A DNA stretch of 64,000 nucleotides from Lactifluus volemus. Lineage: Eukaryota > Basidiomycota > Agaricomycetes > Russulales > Russulaceae. How positions within the stretch are numbered: position 1 is the stretch's first letter; each line of letters opens with the position of its first letter. The DNA lies in the NCBI GenBank assembly GCA_022376515.1, contig WTXI01000021.1:310001-374000 (forward strand), given 5' to 3'. Shown here piece by piece: positions 1 through 11,349 of this stretch. Below the pieces are notes generated by a model. That model did not search any database, had not been told where the DNA came from, and was given only the letters and a program-made list of their open reading frames with translations. The position numbers and the translations under genes are program-made.

Positions 1-740
1 TTCGAAACCGCAGAAGAGTCCGAGCGAGTGATAGTAGGCTTTGATCGCGATAGGGAGAATGGGCAAAACCATCAACAACCTTGGCATTTCAGGAGAGAAG
101 TCGGTTGACATGGTCGCGCACTTCGAAGCACGTAATATTTCTGTCGGTAAACGTTGTGGACTCAACTCATTTGCACCTGACAGGACGTATATAGCACAGG
201 TGCGGTATAGGTATGACGTGATGAAAGCTAAGAACCTTATCTTATACCGAGCGCTGTCGTGACCTACATAGTCAACCTCCTTGAAATCACGCACATCCCC
301 ATGGAATCATAAAATATCTCGCTAGATTTTACTCTCGCACACAAAAAAACATAAACCGATTAGGGAGAATCAGCCATCTTGAACTGTGACTGGATTTGTG
401 GACTTAATAAATCCGCGGCTGGCAAAGCCCAGGAACACCCCATTATTCCCATTGTTCTGCACCATCTCTAGCCAGATCCGGAATGTTTGATATGACCCAC
501 TGAAGGGGAAAAAATGATTTCATTGGTCTCACTGAAAGGAGAGAGACACGCCAGATAGTACCCTTTTTTTTGCCACTAAACCTTACAGGTTCTTTCACGC
601 CGACTGAACCGAGAATAAAAGGAATTCTGAGCTCGTGAAGATCGCGTGTGATTGTTCTCGGTGGCGCTGGAAACTGTGGACGCGATCCTCGTGAGGGAGG
701 TAACGCTGGCCTCATAAAATATCGGGACTCCCCGTATCAT
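1..740. other. Left edge, no gene recognised
   Basis: Only short open frames without recognisable domains are present on either strand. The region is AT-rich in places and probably holds the upstream part of the gene that begins near 750. An earlier exon of that gene could lie here but could not be placed. Confidence 0.4.
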
Positions 741-751
741 TCAACCAATCC

Positions 752-2670
752 TTGTACCTGGATACACAGAATCTCTTCTTTCATCAGACCATGTCTTCTT
801 TCTACGTGACCCCGAGTCCCCTTCCTCATGGACGGGCACTTTGTCCGCTGAGGGGGACTATCCTGCGTTATGGCCCACGTCTGCAGACCATGCCCAACCT
901 ACCACGCTGTGCGACCCATTTCTGGGCAATCTCGTGAGTACGGTCTCTTCAGGATAACCAAAAGGCCGCTCACGCCTTCACGTCAGGGCGTCCACACTGT
1001 GTATCATTTTGGCGACCTGCCAAATGGCGGGCCCGGGGTCACGTTCCCTGGGATCGACGTCACCAACACCGCCAAGGTCCCTGCCTCGGAACTACTATAC
1101 ATGGCAGACCTCCCAAATAAATTCGATGGGGTAGACGAAGAGAGCATAGCACAACGCCCGGCCTTCGATCAAGGGCGTACTAACCTTGTTACGCTACACC
1201 GTTTTGCCCTCCTTCCCTCGTGTTCACCCCTCGTAGGTCCCAATCATCCTTCTGCCATGCTCTCTTGTATTCAACAAACACAAAGCTTTGACAGACTCAA
1301 GTCCCGATCCATCGCCGTCTGGCGATGCACCGTGGAGTGGGGGCGTGATCGCGCCACACACCCTACAATTACCACCAATAGCGTGAGTGCTGGTGCACGA
1401 GTTCAAGACATTTGCTCACCTCGGGACATAGCAGCCAATACCAGTAGCTCCACAGCGCGGCCAACCAGCAACCTGGACTGGTTTGGCACTTCGAGCCAGG
1501 CGGTTTGTCAATGCCACACTTTCTTGCCTCCCTGAAATGGGACACGGCCTGCACTGGCTTACGGTGCAGGTAATTTCGATATGACAGACCTAGAGACCAC
1601 ACCGTGAGTACCTTCTTCTGCTCTACTCCTTGTTTATGGGAGCGACGCATTTATCTCCGCCAATGGTTACAGGTACCTGCCAGAGTGGTTGCCTGCCCAG
1701 TTCTATGGGCCACTCTTGGTGAGCGGAGACTACAGCTATGACACCGACGACATCGCCCTCCGGCCACATGTTGGTGGAACCAGGGACGGTCCTTGGAAAA
1801 CGCCCTCGCAGGGCAGACGACAATGGGGTCTTGACAGCCATCAACCACGCCCAAACAAGAAGGGCAAGGAGAAGATAGCCGTGAGCCAGGTTCTGGATGC
1901 GACAGGGTCTCAAGTAAGGCCCACCACAAGCCTGCAACCAGGACCCAAGCAGGGACGAATAGAAATTTCAAGACGGCAGGAGGCGGAGCGGGGAAGCTCA
2001 CAGCCATGACCGTGCAGGAAGTTTACCATCAATCCCTGCCGGGACCAAGTGTCCAGCAGGTATTGGTGTGGCATACTACGCCAGAAGAGCGGGCTTGGAT
2101 TGAGGGGAGTGTGGAAGGAAGAACGCGCACAAGGCAGTAACGTGGTGGAACAAGAGGTAGTGGAGCACGAGGAGCAAGCAGAAGAACTCTTCAAGATCCC
2201 TCCAAGACTGAAGGAGCGACATCGGGCGCTGCTAGCGGCTACGCAGACAGACTGGAAGCGCGCAGCGGTCGACGTGCTAAAATGTCGACTCTGCCCCGGC
2301 GCAGACTTCAGCGACTTCGAAGACTTCAAGCGCCATTGCGACACGTCGGAGGCGCACCCTTCAATGATATCCTTCTGCAATCGTTGCGGGGATTTTTTGC
2401 GCGCGGGGATGCACTCAAACGACACCATGACAAACCGCCTGGACAATGCATCAAGGCCGTAGCTGACAAGGCCAACTTGAAGCGTAGGGAGATTGTTCGC
2501 GCCCATAAGGTGTTCGAGGAGAGACTTGCACGCTGGCTGAAGACTGGTGAGGAGATAGAATTCCGTTCGCGCATCTCATCAAGGAGATGTTCCCCAAGTC
2601 GAAGAAGGGGAGTAAGCAGCAAAGTCGACTCCCGGCCATCCGCAGGTTAAAATCCCAAGCAGGACGGTAG
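752..2670 (+). CDS. Hypothetical protein with two C-terminal Cys/His motifs
   Basis: Function unknown. I recognise it as resembling a hypothetical family common in agaric genomes (from memory, not checked). The N-terminal part reads from about 757 (SSWTGTLSAEGDYPALWP near 810-865, then TLCDPFLGNL). A long middle exon covers about 970-1535 (DLPNGGPGVTFPGIDV, YMADLPNKFDG). The C-terminal part at about 2275-2450 has CRLC..FKRHC..H (C-X2-C-X13-H-X6-H), then FC-X2-CGDFFARGDALKRH, a second C2H2/C2HC-like motif. The tail is basic (Lys/Arg/Gln-rich) and ends at TAG 2668-2670. The frame must change near 2393-2398 (T6, where T7 restores CGDFFARG) and near 2559 (AA, where AAA restores the conserved tail). 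Similar shifts seem needed near 1530-1620. The start codon and some introns are unresolved. Zinc binding is inferred from the motif spacing; a nucleic-acid role would be speculation. Confidence 0.55.
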
Positions 2671-3685
2671 TGGTATCTATTACCGTTTTTTCTTCTTTTG
2701 TTTGCCGGTCCTACTGCGATGTGGATGCTCACAATGTGGTGCCATGGACATTTTCGTGCTTGGTTTGATTTGCTTTTGATGTCTCAATTTGTGGACTTTA
2801 CTCCTTTGCATATATACTGCAAGGTTTTTTCGATCGACTTTGAACTGGTGTTTGGATTACGCACTGTGTCTCCCCATCTATCCAGTAACCCTTGTCCAAC
2901 TGCCGTTGAGAACCCTGTGCACAAATCCGTGGGAGTCGCGCTGTAGGCAAAAGAAAATGGGGGGTGGGGTGAACAGATTTAGAACAACCAATCGATGGAT
3001 CACTCCGAGTCGGACAACTTTATAAGATCTATGTCGAGCTGGCATGGTTGACTTGCCTCTTGCCACGCTGTTGCATTATGAGTAAGTCAAGTGCGCATCT
3101 GGTTTGCGCACCTAAATCACCTAACACACCTTTTCTCCACGAGCACAAGCCCTATCGGATCAACGGATGTCATTGGAAGAATCTCCCTGACACAGAGTCC
3201 ACGTGCCCATTGGTTGTTTACGTGAGATGGGAGAGAAAGATGCACCATCGATTAGAAAACCGAAAATTGTAGAAAACGTGTCAACATCATTTCAAGGGAC
3301 CTTCCCTCAAATTTGTTATTTACAGTGCAACACCCAGCTAGAACAATTGTTTACATACCAGAAGAAAGTAATGGCGAATCAGAATCTCTGATAGCCTACG
3401 GAGAGTTTGAAAAAACACTTCGTTCAAAATCTGTCCGGATAAAAAATATCTGGCCTGCCCACCTATTTTCGGGGGTCCTGGACTTGCTGACTTGCCCTCA
3501 GTGAGCCTCAGCCGCTGTCACGGGGTATCTCACGTGACGTTGCTGCGTCGCGTCAACACGTGTATAATCGTTCAGTTATCATGCTGTTAAGGTGCAACAC
3601 TCTTTGAAGGGTTGGCGGCCACATCTTGCTTTTCTCAAGGCATGCTGAATATATCTTGGTTTTTTTCACAGAGCCAGCTTGGGGA
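2671..3685. other. Intergenic, no gene recognised
   Basis: About 1 kb between the Cys/His-motif gene and the BTB gene. It contains only short open frames without domain signals. The promoter of the BTB gene should lie in its right-hand part, but no clear TATA box was picked out. Confidence 0.5.
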
Positions 3686-4753
3686 ATGACGCCCATCACG
3701 TATGAAACTCATAAGAAACTCTACCTTCTCGATGGCAACATTGCTCTCTTTGCCCCTCGATCACCAGGACACTTCGTTGTATTTCGAGTCCATCAATCCG
3801 TACTTGCCAGGATCTCTCCTGTGTTCGAAAGCATGTTCACACTCCCAACTGGCCCTGCCGAAGAAAAATACGATGGCGTTCCTCTGCTCTATTTGCCTGA
3901 TAGCGCCGATGCAGTTGAGAACCTCCTGATGATTGTTTATCATGAATCGTATGTCTCTGTCTTCACTCTGCGGGTACGCACCTCAGCCGTCTGACAGTGC
4001 ACTTCCTTTCAAACGGCTTGACCCACGTACGCCGTGCTCAGTGAAGTGCATTCTTTCACTCGCCGACAAGTATGGCATGGATCGGTTCCGTCATCGCATC
4101 GTGGAACATATCGAAGGAGATTGGCCGCGATCGTTATGGCAATGGGACAAACTTGAAGTTGAAATCAAATCCATGCTTCAAACTTGGACGGCGGATTGCT
4201 ATGATACTTCGGAATACCTCCCCATTGACGATCACCTTCCAGAACCCGCTTCAGCCATCCGATTAGGAAGAGAATGCGATATATCAGTATCTTACCTGCC
4301 GCCTTCTATCATTTGTCACGTTTATCGATAGACGATGATCGGGAGCAGGCACGCCTGCGTCATGCATCGGACCCCCAATACGAGCTTAACAGTGGACTTC
4401 GTACGGCGGAGTGGCGCCTGTTAACAAATGAAGACTTCGTCTCTCTCCTCAGAGGACAAACAAGACTTTGTACGGCGGCGGACGAGATGCTGTCTTTCGC
4501 GGAATATCAATATCAACAAGAAGAACACTGGTCCGGTACTTGCTCTCCGTCGAAACTCTTCGATCTCCTCCAAGAGATTCAGGACGAGTGTCGTCATTCT
4601 TCGGATATTCTTCGTACCACTCGTTTCTACATAGAGAAAGGTTCTTACGGGAAGGATATATGCCAACTATGCTCCGCTTTCGTTCGGCAGGAGTTGGCGG
4701 CGTTCCGCAAGGGATTGTGGGATAAACTCCCTGATTTTTTTAGCTTAATGTGA
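3686..4753 (+). CDS. BTB/POZ domain protein
   Basis: The N-terminal residues form a BTB/POZ fold typical of basidiomycete BTB proteins: YLLDGNIALFAP, then FRVHQSVLARISPVFESMF, then EKYDGVPLLYLPDSADAVENLL. BTB domains mediate dimerisation and often act as CUL3 adaptors, but the partner here is unknown. The start at 3686 (MTPITYETHKK) is preferred; an in-frame upstream ATG at 3626 would add 20 residues. An intron of about 49 bases (3949-3997) joins YHES to ALPFKRLDPRTPCSV. The second half has the usual helical region (LSLADKYGMDRFRHRIVEHI) and ends in FSLM at TGA 4751-4753. The frame is broken near 4285, where CDIS must continue as SILPAAFYHLS. A doubled C would restore it, so this is either a sequence error or a recent inactivating deletion. 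Confidence 0.75.
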
Positions 4754-7038
4754 TATATCCACGACTATTTGGTCTGCCATTTTCTATGCCTCTTTCGTAC
4801 TTGCCTGTGTATACGTGGGATTGTACATGTACAGACACGCTAACACCGACATAGCACCCTGTCATGTTGTGAGATTGACCATGCCATGCACGTGACTGAG
4901 GGACGCGCACGGGTGGTCGCTGGTGTCTGGACCAGCAATCTAAAAAGTGGTCGAGCAATTCCCATCTTTCACGCTGGACTCGAATATCATGCAAATAATA
5001 CCGTGACGTTGGATTCATTCTCGTGTATGTCGCACACCCGCTGGCCACGGTGCATCCGCAATCCAACAACAGACTGAGGGTTAGGAAATTTTCACTCGTG
5101 CACCTATGGGGATAGTGGCAGACGCGAGTTTCGCATTCTTGAGGAAAGGCTGGTCACAATCCTCTCCCACTGAATCCTCACAGGAATTGATTCAGCTGTT
5201 CCCTTTCTTTAACACTAGATATCTATCACCATTGGGTGGACCTATGCTCATTAAATTCTTGTAACAATCATCTTTTCTTCTATCAGTCTCTTTTTATATT
5301 CGGAGCCACCTGGTGCAAGTGCTTCGTTCGGTCATGGGTGCGTTCCGAGTCTTCAATTTCATCAGAAGGGCTGATTACAGTAGGATCAGTCGATTGACAG
5401 TTACTATTGCAATGTGATAAGATAGAACGTCGGGAGGCAATACCAGTGATATCAAACGGCTGCGGGGAAAACGACGGAAGAGTGAGCCCAACGGCAACCA
5501 TCACGGTCGCAGGCACCCGAGCAAATTGAAACCAGTGTAGATAACGGCGTTGCTCCCCGTTTGCCAGTGGGTACGAGAGCCACAGCCGATAAGTATATTT
5601 CGACTTCCTTTTCTTCGTCAACTTAGTATACCAGGTGGCGCCTTTGCAAACCGAGTGCCCACCAGGCAGCACTGCGTCGGGGACACATCCCTGACGGGAT
5701 AACGTTTCACCTCAATCTCTCTCGTTGCCAAGTTTATCTGCGAAAGGACTCATTATAAACTAGTTGCAGGGATACTAGTCTGCTCACCGATTCGTTCACA
5801 TGCCACGTACTCGGTCAACATATCGAATCCCCATATCTTCGTCATGACTAACATGAATCTCAGCATTAATAAGTATTGAGTACAAGAAACATACACACCA
5901 GTCCGTCATTAGATCATGGCCCAGCACACCTTTGACGAGTGACCCGACCGATGACACCTCTCACACTCAGTCACTCCCCTCACAGCCCAAAGCCAGTCTC
6001 ATTTGGGTTCTCAGGATAGTTCCCAGGAGTATGATGGACTGATGGACGTGGGAGCTGCTCTCCCAGAAGTTTCCTTCTCCAAAGTCCCAATCTAACCTGA
6101 GAACCAGGAGGAGACTGGCCCAGGGGTGTGAGAGGGGACTGACAGGTGTCATCAGTCTCATCACTTGATGGACCCGCCACGGTGGCCTCTGCGCAGGTGT
6201 GAGGACATTCACCTTCGTGCTCCGAGTTCCCATCCGTCTCTTCCTCCTGCCCCGAAATTTGAGAGGCACCAGAGCTAGTACCGGTGCCAGATCTTCTTGA
6301 GGCGGTCGCAAGTGACGGAGAGGCAAACTACCCATTTAGACGACGCTGTGTTTCCAGGAGAAAAGTGTGCATAAATAGGTGATGGTGTATTGCATGACGC
6401 ATGAATAGGCATTTAAGAACTGACGACTGGTCGTCATTAGTACCAAACGAATAGCGACACCGACACCTACTAGTAGCAGAATTGACGCCGACTGGTCGTG
6501 GCAGAGGCCGCCGATCATCACTAGTTTGTGACCCTCAGGCTTGCTCGTGCATCCGAGCCAAGTGTGAACGTTGAAGGAGCGGGTTGGGAATTCACCCTGA
6601 TCACGACGACGTTTGATGTTGGTACCAAAAGGGGAATGACGCACGCAATCACGATGAGAGAGTGCGAGCAGTATAAGGCAGCCTCCATACGTGTAGAAGT
6701 GATTCAACTCATCAGAGATGATGAAGACCCGAGTGGAGGTATGGTTGTGGAGTGGTGATCAGAGTTGGAAATTGAAAGGTGTGATCGGACTACTTCGCTA
6801 CTATTAGATAATTTGAACTTGTGCACTGGCAGGCCTCGGGGCATGAGTTATCCCCTCAGTTTTGCTGATGAAAAGTATGTAATTACTGAAACAGATGCCT
6901 GGCATCACCTCCACTATTTTTCTTGAGCTGATTCAATTGTCTCTTTTTTCCACGGGGAACTGAAAATTTATCACTTTCTGTATAAGTAATTCAGTAGTAA
7001 TAGGACAAATTTTGCTAATGATTCTGATGATTCGGCGC
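4754..7038. other. Gene-poor stretch with one possible minus-strand exon
   Basis: No conserved domain was recognised in 2.3 kb. Minus-strand frames at 5283-5672 and 6336-6707 are open but show no family signal. A possible acidic C-terminal exon at 5980-6327 (minus) is listed separately. Confidence 0.4.
5980..6327 (-). CDS. Possible C-terminal exon of an unknown acidic protein
   Basis: On the minus strand an open frame of about 115 codons follows a plausible splice acceptor (TAG at 6330-6328) and ends in TGA at 5982-5980. The product is Ser/Thr/Glu/Asp-rich (SGQEEETDGNSEHEGECPHTC, SSDETDDTCQSPLTPLGQ), like a disordered or cytoplasmic tail. Just upstream on the same strand, another frame encodes a short hydrophobic stretch (ASILLLVGVGVAIRLVLM, about 6430-6490) that might be a membrane segment of the same gene. 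No family was recognised and the upstream exons could not be connected. It may not be a real gene. Confidence 0.22.
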   Translation of the reverse strand, partial: FASPSLATASRRSGTGTSSGASQISGQEEETDGNSEHEGECPHTCAEATVAGPSSDETDDTCQSPLTPLGQSPPGSQVRLGLWRRKLLGEQLPRPSVHHTPGNYPENPNETGFGL

Positions 7039-8248
7039 TTAATCCTCCTTGGCGGGTGATTTCTTTTTCGTCTCCCCCTCTTTGCGTTTTCTGCTCTTGA
7101 TGCCATTCTTTCCTGGAAGGTCCAGCCTATCCGCATCAGCAAAAAACAGGAGAAGGTTCATTCCTAGAGCGAACAGGGCACCAGTGATGTAGCCCAATGA
7201 CGCGCCAGCCGCTGGAGTGAGAGGATATGCCTGCATCGGCGAAAGTTAACCTTACTGGTTGCATACAGAAAATATAAATTGTGGCTACCTGCCATGGACG
7301 GTCCCAGTCAAGCCCAATTGGTATGACGCCAACCCAAACTCCAGAAATGCACCGTATGTAGGGTAAAGTAGGGCACGCTCATACGGCTTCTTCGTGCTGC
7401 AGAAAGGCCAATTACTAGTGTCGCAGAGTGGGAAACGGTCCGTGAGAATCTCACTTACTCGCGTTCTGCGAATATTCGTACCCAGAGGTCGTTCTGGACA
7501 ACCGCATTGCCAGCGGGAGTCGAGAGGAAAGGGAGCCCGAGACGCAGTGGACCAAGTACATATGCGGGAGGGAAGACGGTGTATAGAGCGAGGAGCAGAG
7601 CTAATAACCCGGTGTGCGGAACATACCTGAGAAAGCGAGTGAGTGAATGAGAATGGAAGAATGATTATCGTGTTAACTCACTGAATGAATGGCGCTCCGA
7701 ATAGAATAATAATGCGTGCAACGCTATAGCGGCATACGCAGTGAAGACGTAAGCGTTCCAGATATCCTTCAGACATCGGTGAGATCACGGCAGGTGTGGG
7801 GTGGGAGAGCGTACCCGTTGTTTATGTGGGTCACCTGCAAGACGCATTTCCACGGTACGCGGCCCCAGTGTTCCGTCGCGCGCCCACCGGCGTAGCGAAC
7901 CGGCCCACCAAGGCACGAGCATGACACGCCGAGACATGCCCATGCGAGCGTCAGTACCGGCCGAGCGGTGATTGGGTTTAGGAAAGGATGTTGGGGCTTG
8001 TCAAGCCCACGAGGGGGTGGTAGAAGGGGCAGGTTAGGAATGGGAGTTGTTGGGAGTAAAACGAGGGCAGAAGAGAGAAGTATGAGATGGATCAGAACGA
8101 GGGGAGGGTACTGTTTTGGGATGGCATTCGGGAGGGATACCAGTTCTAACTCTGATGCTAACGTATCTTCGGTGTTGGGAGGATTCAGTCTACGAGGTTT
8201 GTTTCCAGAAGTAACATTTTTGAGAGCCTTGCGAATTGATGAGGCCAT
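7039..8248 (-). CDS. GPI11: PIG-F / Gpi11, GPI-anchor ethanolamine-phosphate transferase subunit
   Basis: PIG-F is an ER multi-pass protein that stabilises the enzymes adding ethanolamine phosphate to GPI-anchor mannoses. The start at 8248 gives MASSIRKALKN, then a hydrophobic segment (LVLIHLILLSSALVLLP). Later exons read IWNAYVFTAYAAIALHALL and HTGLLALLLALYTVFPPAY, followed by the family hallmark VGVIPIGLDWDRPWQ (about 7290-7335). The last exon reads AYPLTPAAGASLGYITGALFALGMNLLLFF and ends in a Lys-rich tail at 7039. At least four introns are present, one inside the DWDRPWQ/AYPLTP junction. The frame breaks at 7341-7342: GAFL must continue as GVWVGVIP, and one extra base in the CC pair (GG on the coding strand) restores it. 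The assignment is firm; the frameshift is probably a sequence error because GPI synthesis is essential. Confidence 0.85.
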
Positions 8249-8855
8249 CTGTCCACCTTCACCTTCATTCTCAGTCAAAAATTAACATATTGAACAAGCT
8301 CACCGTGCTAACGGAACCAACGAGTCGGGTTGCCGCGTGTATACGTAATTACCTCTAACGAACAGGCGCCCGGTCCTCTTGATCTCGGTGCAATTTGCTC
8401 AAGCTCCTTGCGTTGGTACTCTATCATTAAATGTCTAAGAGAGGCAAAAGTATTAACGATCACGTACTTACAAAAGAACTTGACGATGTAGGGCACGGAT
8501 CTCGTCATTACTGAAATCACGCTTTAACCTGTTCGGCAAACAGCACCACGTGGATCCGAAATCCAATTGTCGCTTCCATGTGGTCTCATTTCTCACACCT
8601 TCTTCACCGTTTTTCACGAGCAAGTACAACAAAAGACTTTTTTGTGTCCGTATCGCGTATCACTACTTCCGCTGCATCTCTACGCAACGCGCCTCGCAAC
8701 GGGCATCCTCATTCATCTATGTGAGTCCCATGATTACCATGTCTGATTCCTTTGCTAGATGGGGTACTTACAGCGCAGTTGCTCGCGTCCGCTACAGCAG
8801 CCGCTAGTACCTGGCGGTCGGGAAATTCTTTGATTATGATGGGCTCCTTAACTCC

Positions 8856-8863
8856 TATATAAG
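8856..8863 (+). promoter_or_regulatory. TATA box of the carboxypeptidase gene
   Basis: TATATAAG lies 72 bases upstream of the ATG at 8935, a suitable distance for a fungal core promoter. It sits in the roughly 690-base divergent region shared with the PIG-F gene. Confidence 0.55.
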
Positions 8864-8934
8864 CCCGCAAGAGAAGAAGAGGTCGGACAGATCCTGATGC
8901 GCTTTACGTTCTTGCCTTGTACTCTGCCGCAACC

Positions 8935-11349
8935 ATGTACCGTCTGTCCTTCTTACTGCTGCTCCTGGGATTCTCCGCAGGCGTGGAAGCCTTTACGCAC
9001 CCCTATTCGACTCGGAGTCAGCACGGGCCTTTATCGCAACGGGAACAGTTTTTTCATCCGCGTTCGTCGACATTACGCCACAACCGAAGTGTTTCAAGTC
9101 GGGGCGTGAACAGGTTTTCAAACCCTGAAGCCGCAAGTAAGCCACATCGCTCGAGTCTGCTTCTTTCTTCTTAGTCTGCTGCCGTCCAGAATTTTGGGTA
9201 AACGGAAGTACCATACCATTGGTGGACTTTGATGTTGGGGATAGCTGGTCTGGTCTGCTGCCTATCAGCTCCAAACGAAACGAAACGCGCCAGGTACATT
9301 AGCTTTGCGGGTCATTGTATATGATGATAGTAAGTCTAGGTAGCTGTTCTTCTGGTATTTTCCTCCAACCTCGAACGGAAGCGATGAGGATCTCATATTC
9401 TGGTATGCACCGGTCAATCTCACCCAAATAAACGCTGATCACATCCTAGGACGAATGGTGGACCAGGTTGCTCATCCCTGGCAGGCTTTTTGCAGGAGAA
9501 CGGGGTATCAAAAATTTGCCTTTCCCCATTTATTGGTTTTAATCATGTACCCGTAGCCCATCAGTTGGCAGTTTGGCCAAGCGAATGCAACTTCAAATCC
9601 ATACAGCTGGACTAATTTAGGCCACATGCTCTGGGTAGAACAACCTGTCGGAACGGGGTTCTCTCAAGGCGTACCAGACATCCACGTCTGTATCTCGTCC
9701 TTTTCCAGGGCTCTAATCATCTGACTCAGTCACTCGATGTGCAGGACGAGACTGAACTCGCGGTGGAGCTAGCCGGATTTTTTCAGGAGTTCTTGAAAGT
9801 TTTTACAGAACTGAAAGGAAAAAACTTCTACCTTACAGGAGAAAGTGTGCGTGTCGTATGCTCGAGTGCTGACTTATTTTAATGTCCGTTCAGTATGCTG
9901 GGCTTTATGTGCCATGTTGGTCGCTTCAGAGTCATGCAAGACTCACACGTCTGATTGGTCCATAGATACTGCGGATTACCTCCTTTCGCACCCCGGTCTC
10001 GTAGATTTGTTCGTCAAGGGAATATGGCTTGGGTCTCGTCCGTCCGGCCCCCGTCCTTTCCACTGCATTAGACTAACGACGAATCTAGCTGCCCTTGCCG
10101 AAGATGTCGTCACATTTCAAGTACCTGCTGTACGCTTCGTACACAAGAACGAGAACGTATTTGCTTTCAAGTTATCCAACTTAATTTTGTGTCTGCGAGT
10201 TGTAGCCTCATGCCCTATCTTGTCAGTCAAACTTTTCGCAAATATCTCGACCAAGTCGCAAATGCGTGCAACTACACATCGTATCTTTCCAAGTACTTGC
10301 AATACCCGCCTCCACCTGCGCCTTTCCCGTTACCGGGTCATCGGCGAGGCAGACCCTGGCTGTGAGTGTACACTCAGATAGTAAATGCGGCGCTCCTCTT
10401 AAATCCCGCATTTGACGTTTATCGCATATTCGATATGGTATGCCTTGTTGGTCTATTTCCTTTCCAATGACGCTCACTTTACACCAGCGTCCCATCTTGT
10501 GGGACGTCCTAGGTTTCCCGTGCGTAAAGTCATATGACCCGAGATGATGATCAAGGGTTAGGCTGACGGATGCGCAGTGGCACTTCCGCGCAAATACAGG
10601 TCAGCCCAGTGTATTTTAACCGCCCGGACGTAAAAGCCGCGATCCACGCTCCGGAGACAGTGCAGTGGACTGAGTGTGGCGAGGTTAAGTCCGTCTTTGT
10701 CGCACCGGGAGATACAAGTCAGAGCCCGTCGGCCCACGTCCTGCCGAGAGTGATTGAGCGCACTGAGCGCACGGTCATCGCCTCAGGATTGGCTAACTTT
10801 GTACTGCTCAGCGAAGGGTGAGTAAGCCTCCGCGCTCTCTGAAACCGGAAACAATGTTCTCCCTCTCACCATCTGTTCGGCTTTACAGAATCAGGATCGC
10901 GATTCAAAAGTGAGTCTGAGGCCTGGTTTTTCGTTCTCTCGTCGCTAAAGGAACCGTATGTACCACACGACAATAAAGTATGACCTGTACGTATCAAAGT
11001 TTTTTTTTTCCCTATCACGATCCATTTTGACCAACTCGCTTGACGCCACGGTTTCACAGGGCACGGCAAACAGGGTTTCCAGCATCCGCCCGTCCAGGAT
11101 TCGTTCATCCTTGATAACGTAGGTGCCATGGGGACCGTGCAATCCGAGCGCGGACTGACATTTTACGAACTGCCCTCACGGGACATATGTACGTCGCGCG
11201 CCTCTTCTTTTGTCCGTGTGATCGCGTTCTGACGCCAAGCCATGTGGTTCGCACGCACGTAATTTGGGACGAACAGGATACCTCAATTTAACCCACCAGC
11301 TGCATTCCAATCGATGCAATATTTACTGGGCGTTAGGGACACACCTTAG
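8935..11349 (+). CDS. Secreted serine carboxypeptidase, peptidase family S10
   Basis: Removes C-terminal residues from peptides; secreted or vacuolar. A signal peptide is clear at the start (MYRLSFLLLLLGFSAGVEA). Many short introns interrupt the gene. Conserved blocks in order: FWYFPPTSNGSDEDLIFW, TNGGPGCSSLAGFLQENG (substrate-binding, about 9460-9500), HMLWVEQPVGTGFSQG, the catalytic serine motif GESYAG split by an intron near 9845, YLSKYLQYPPPAPFPLPGH, FNRPDVKAAIHAPETVQW, IQNMTWHGKQGFQ (intron within Trp), RGLTFYEL, then the catalytic-His motif GHMIPQFNP split by an intron near 11187. It ends in LLGVRDTP at TAG 11347. The frame needs one extra base near 11178 to join FYEL to GHM. At 10795-10797 the position where this family usually has the catalytic Asp (GLxDxVL) reads Asn (GLANFVL). 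Confidence 0.88.

Noticed and set aside
8308..8520. Small minus-strand gene upstream of PIG-F
   Set aside because: A frame reading SNDEIRALHRQVLL followed by a plausible intron looked like a small mitochondrial-type protein, but no start codon, family match or coherent second exon could be established.
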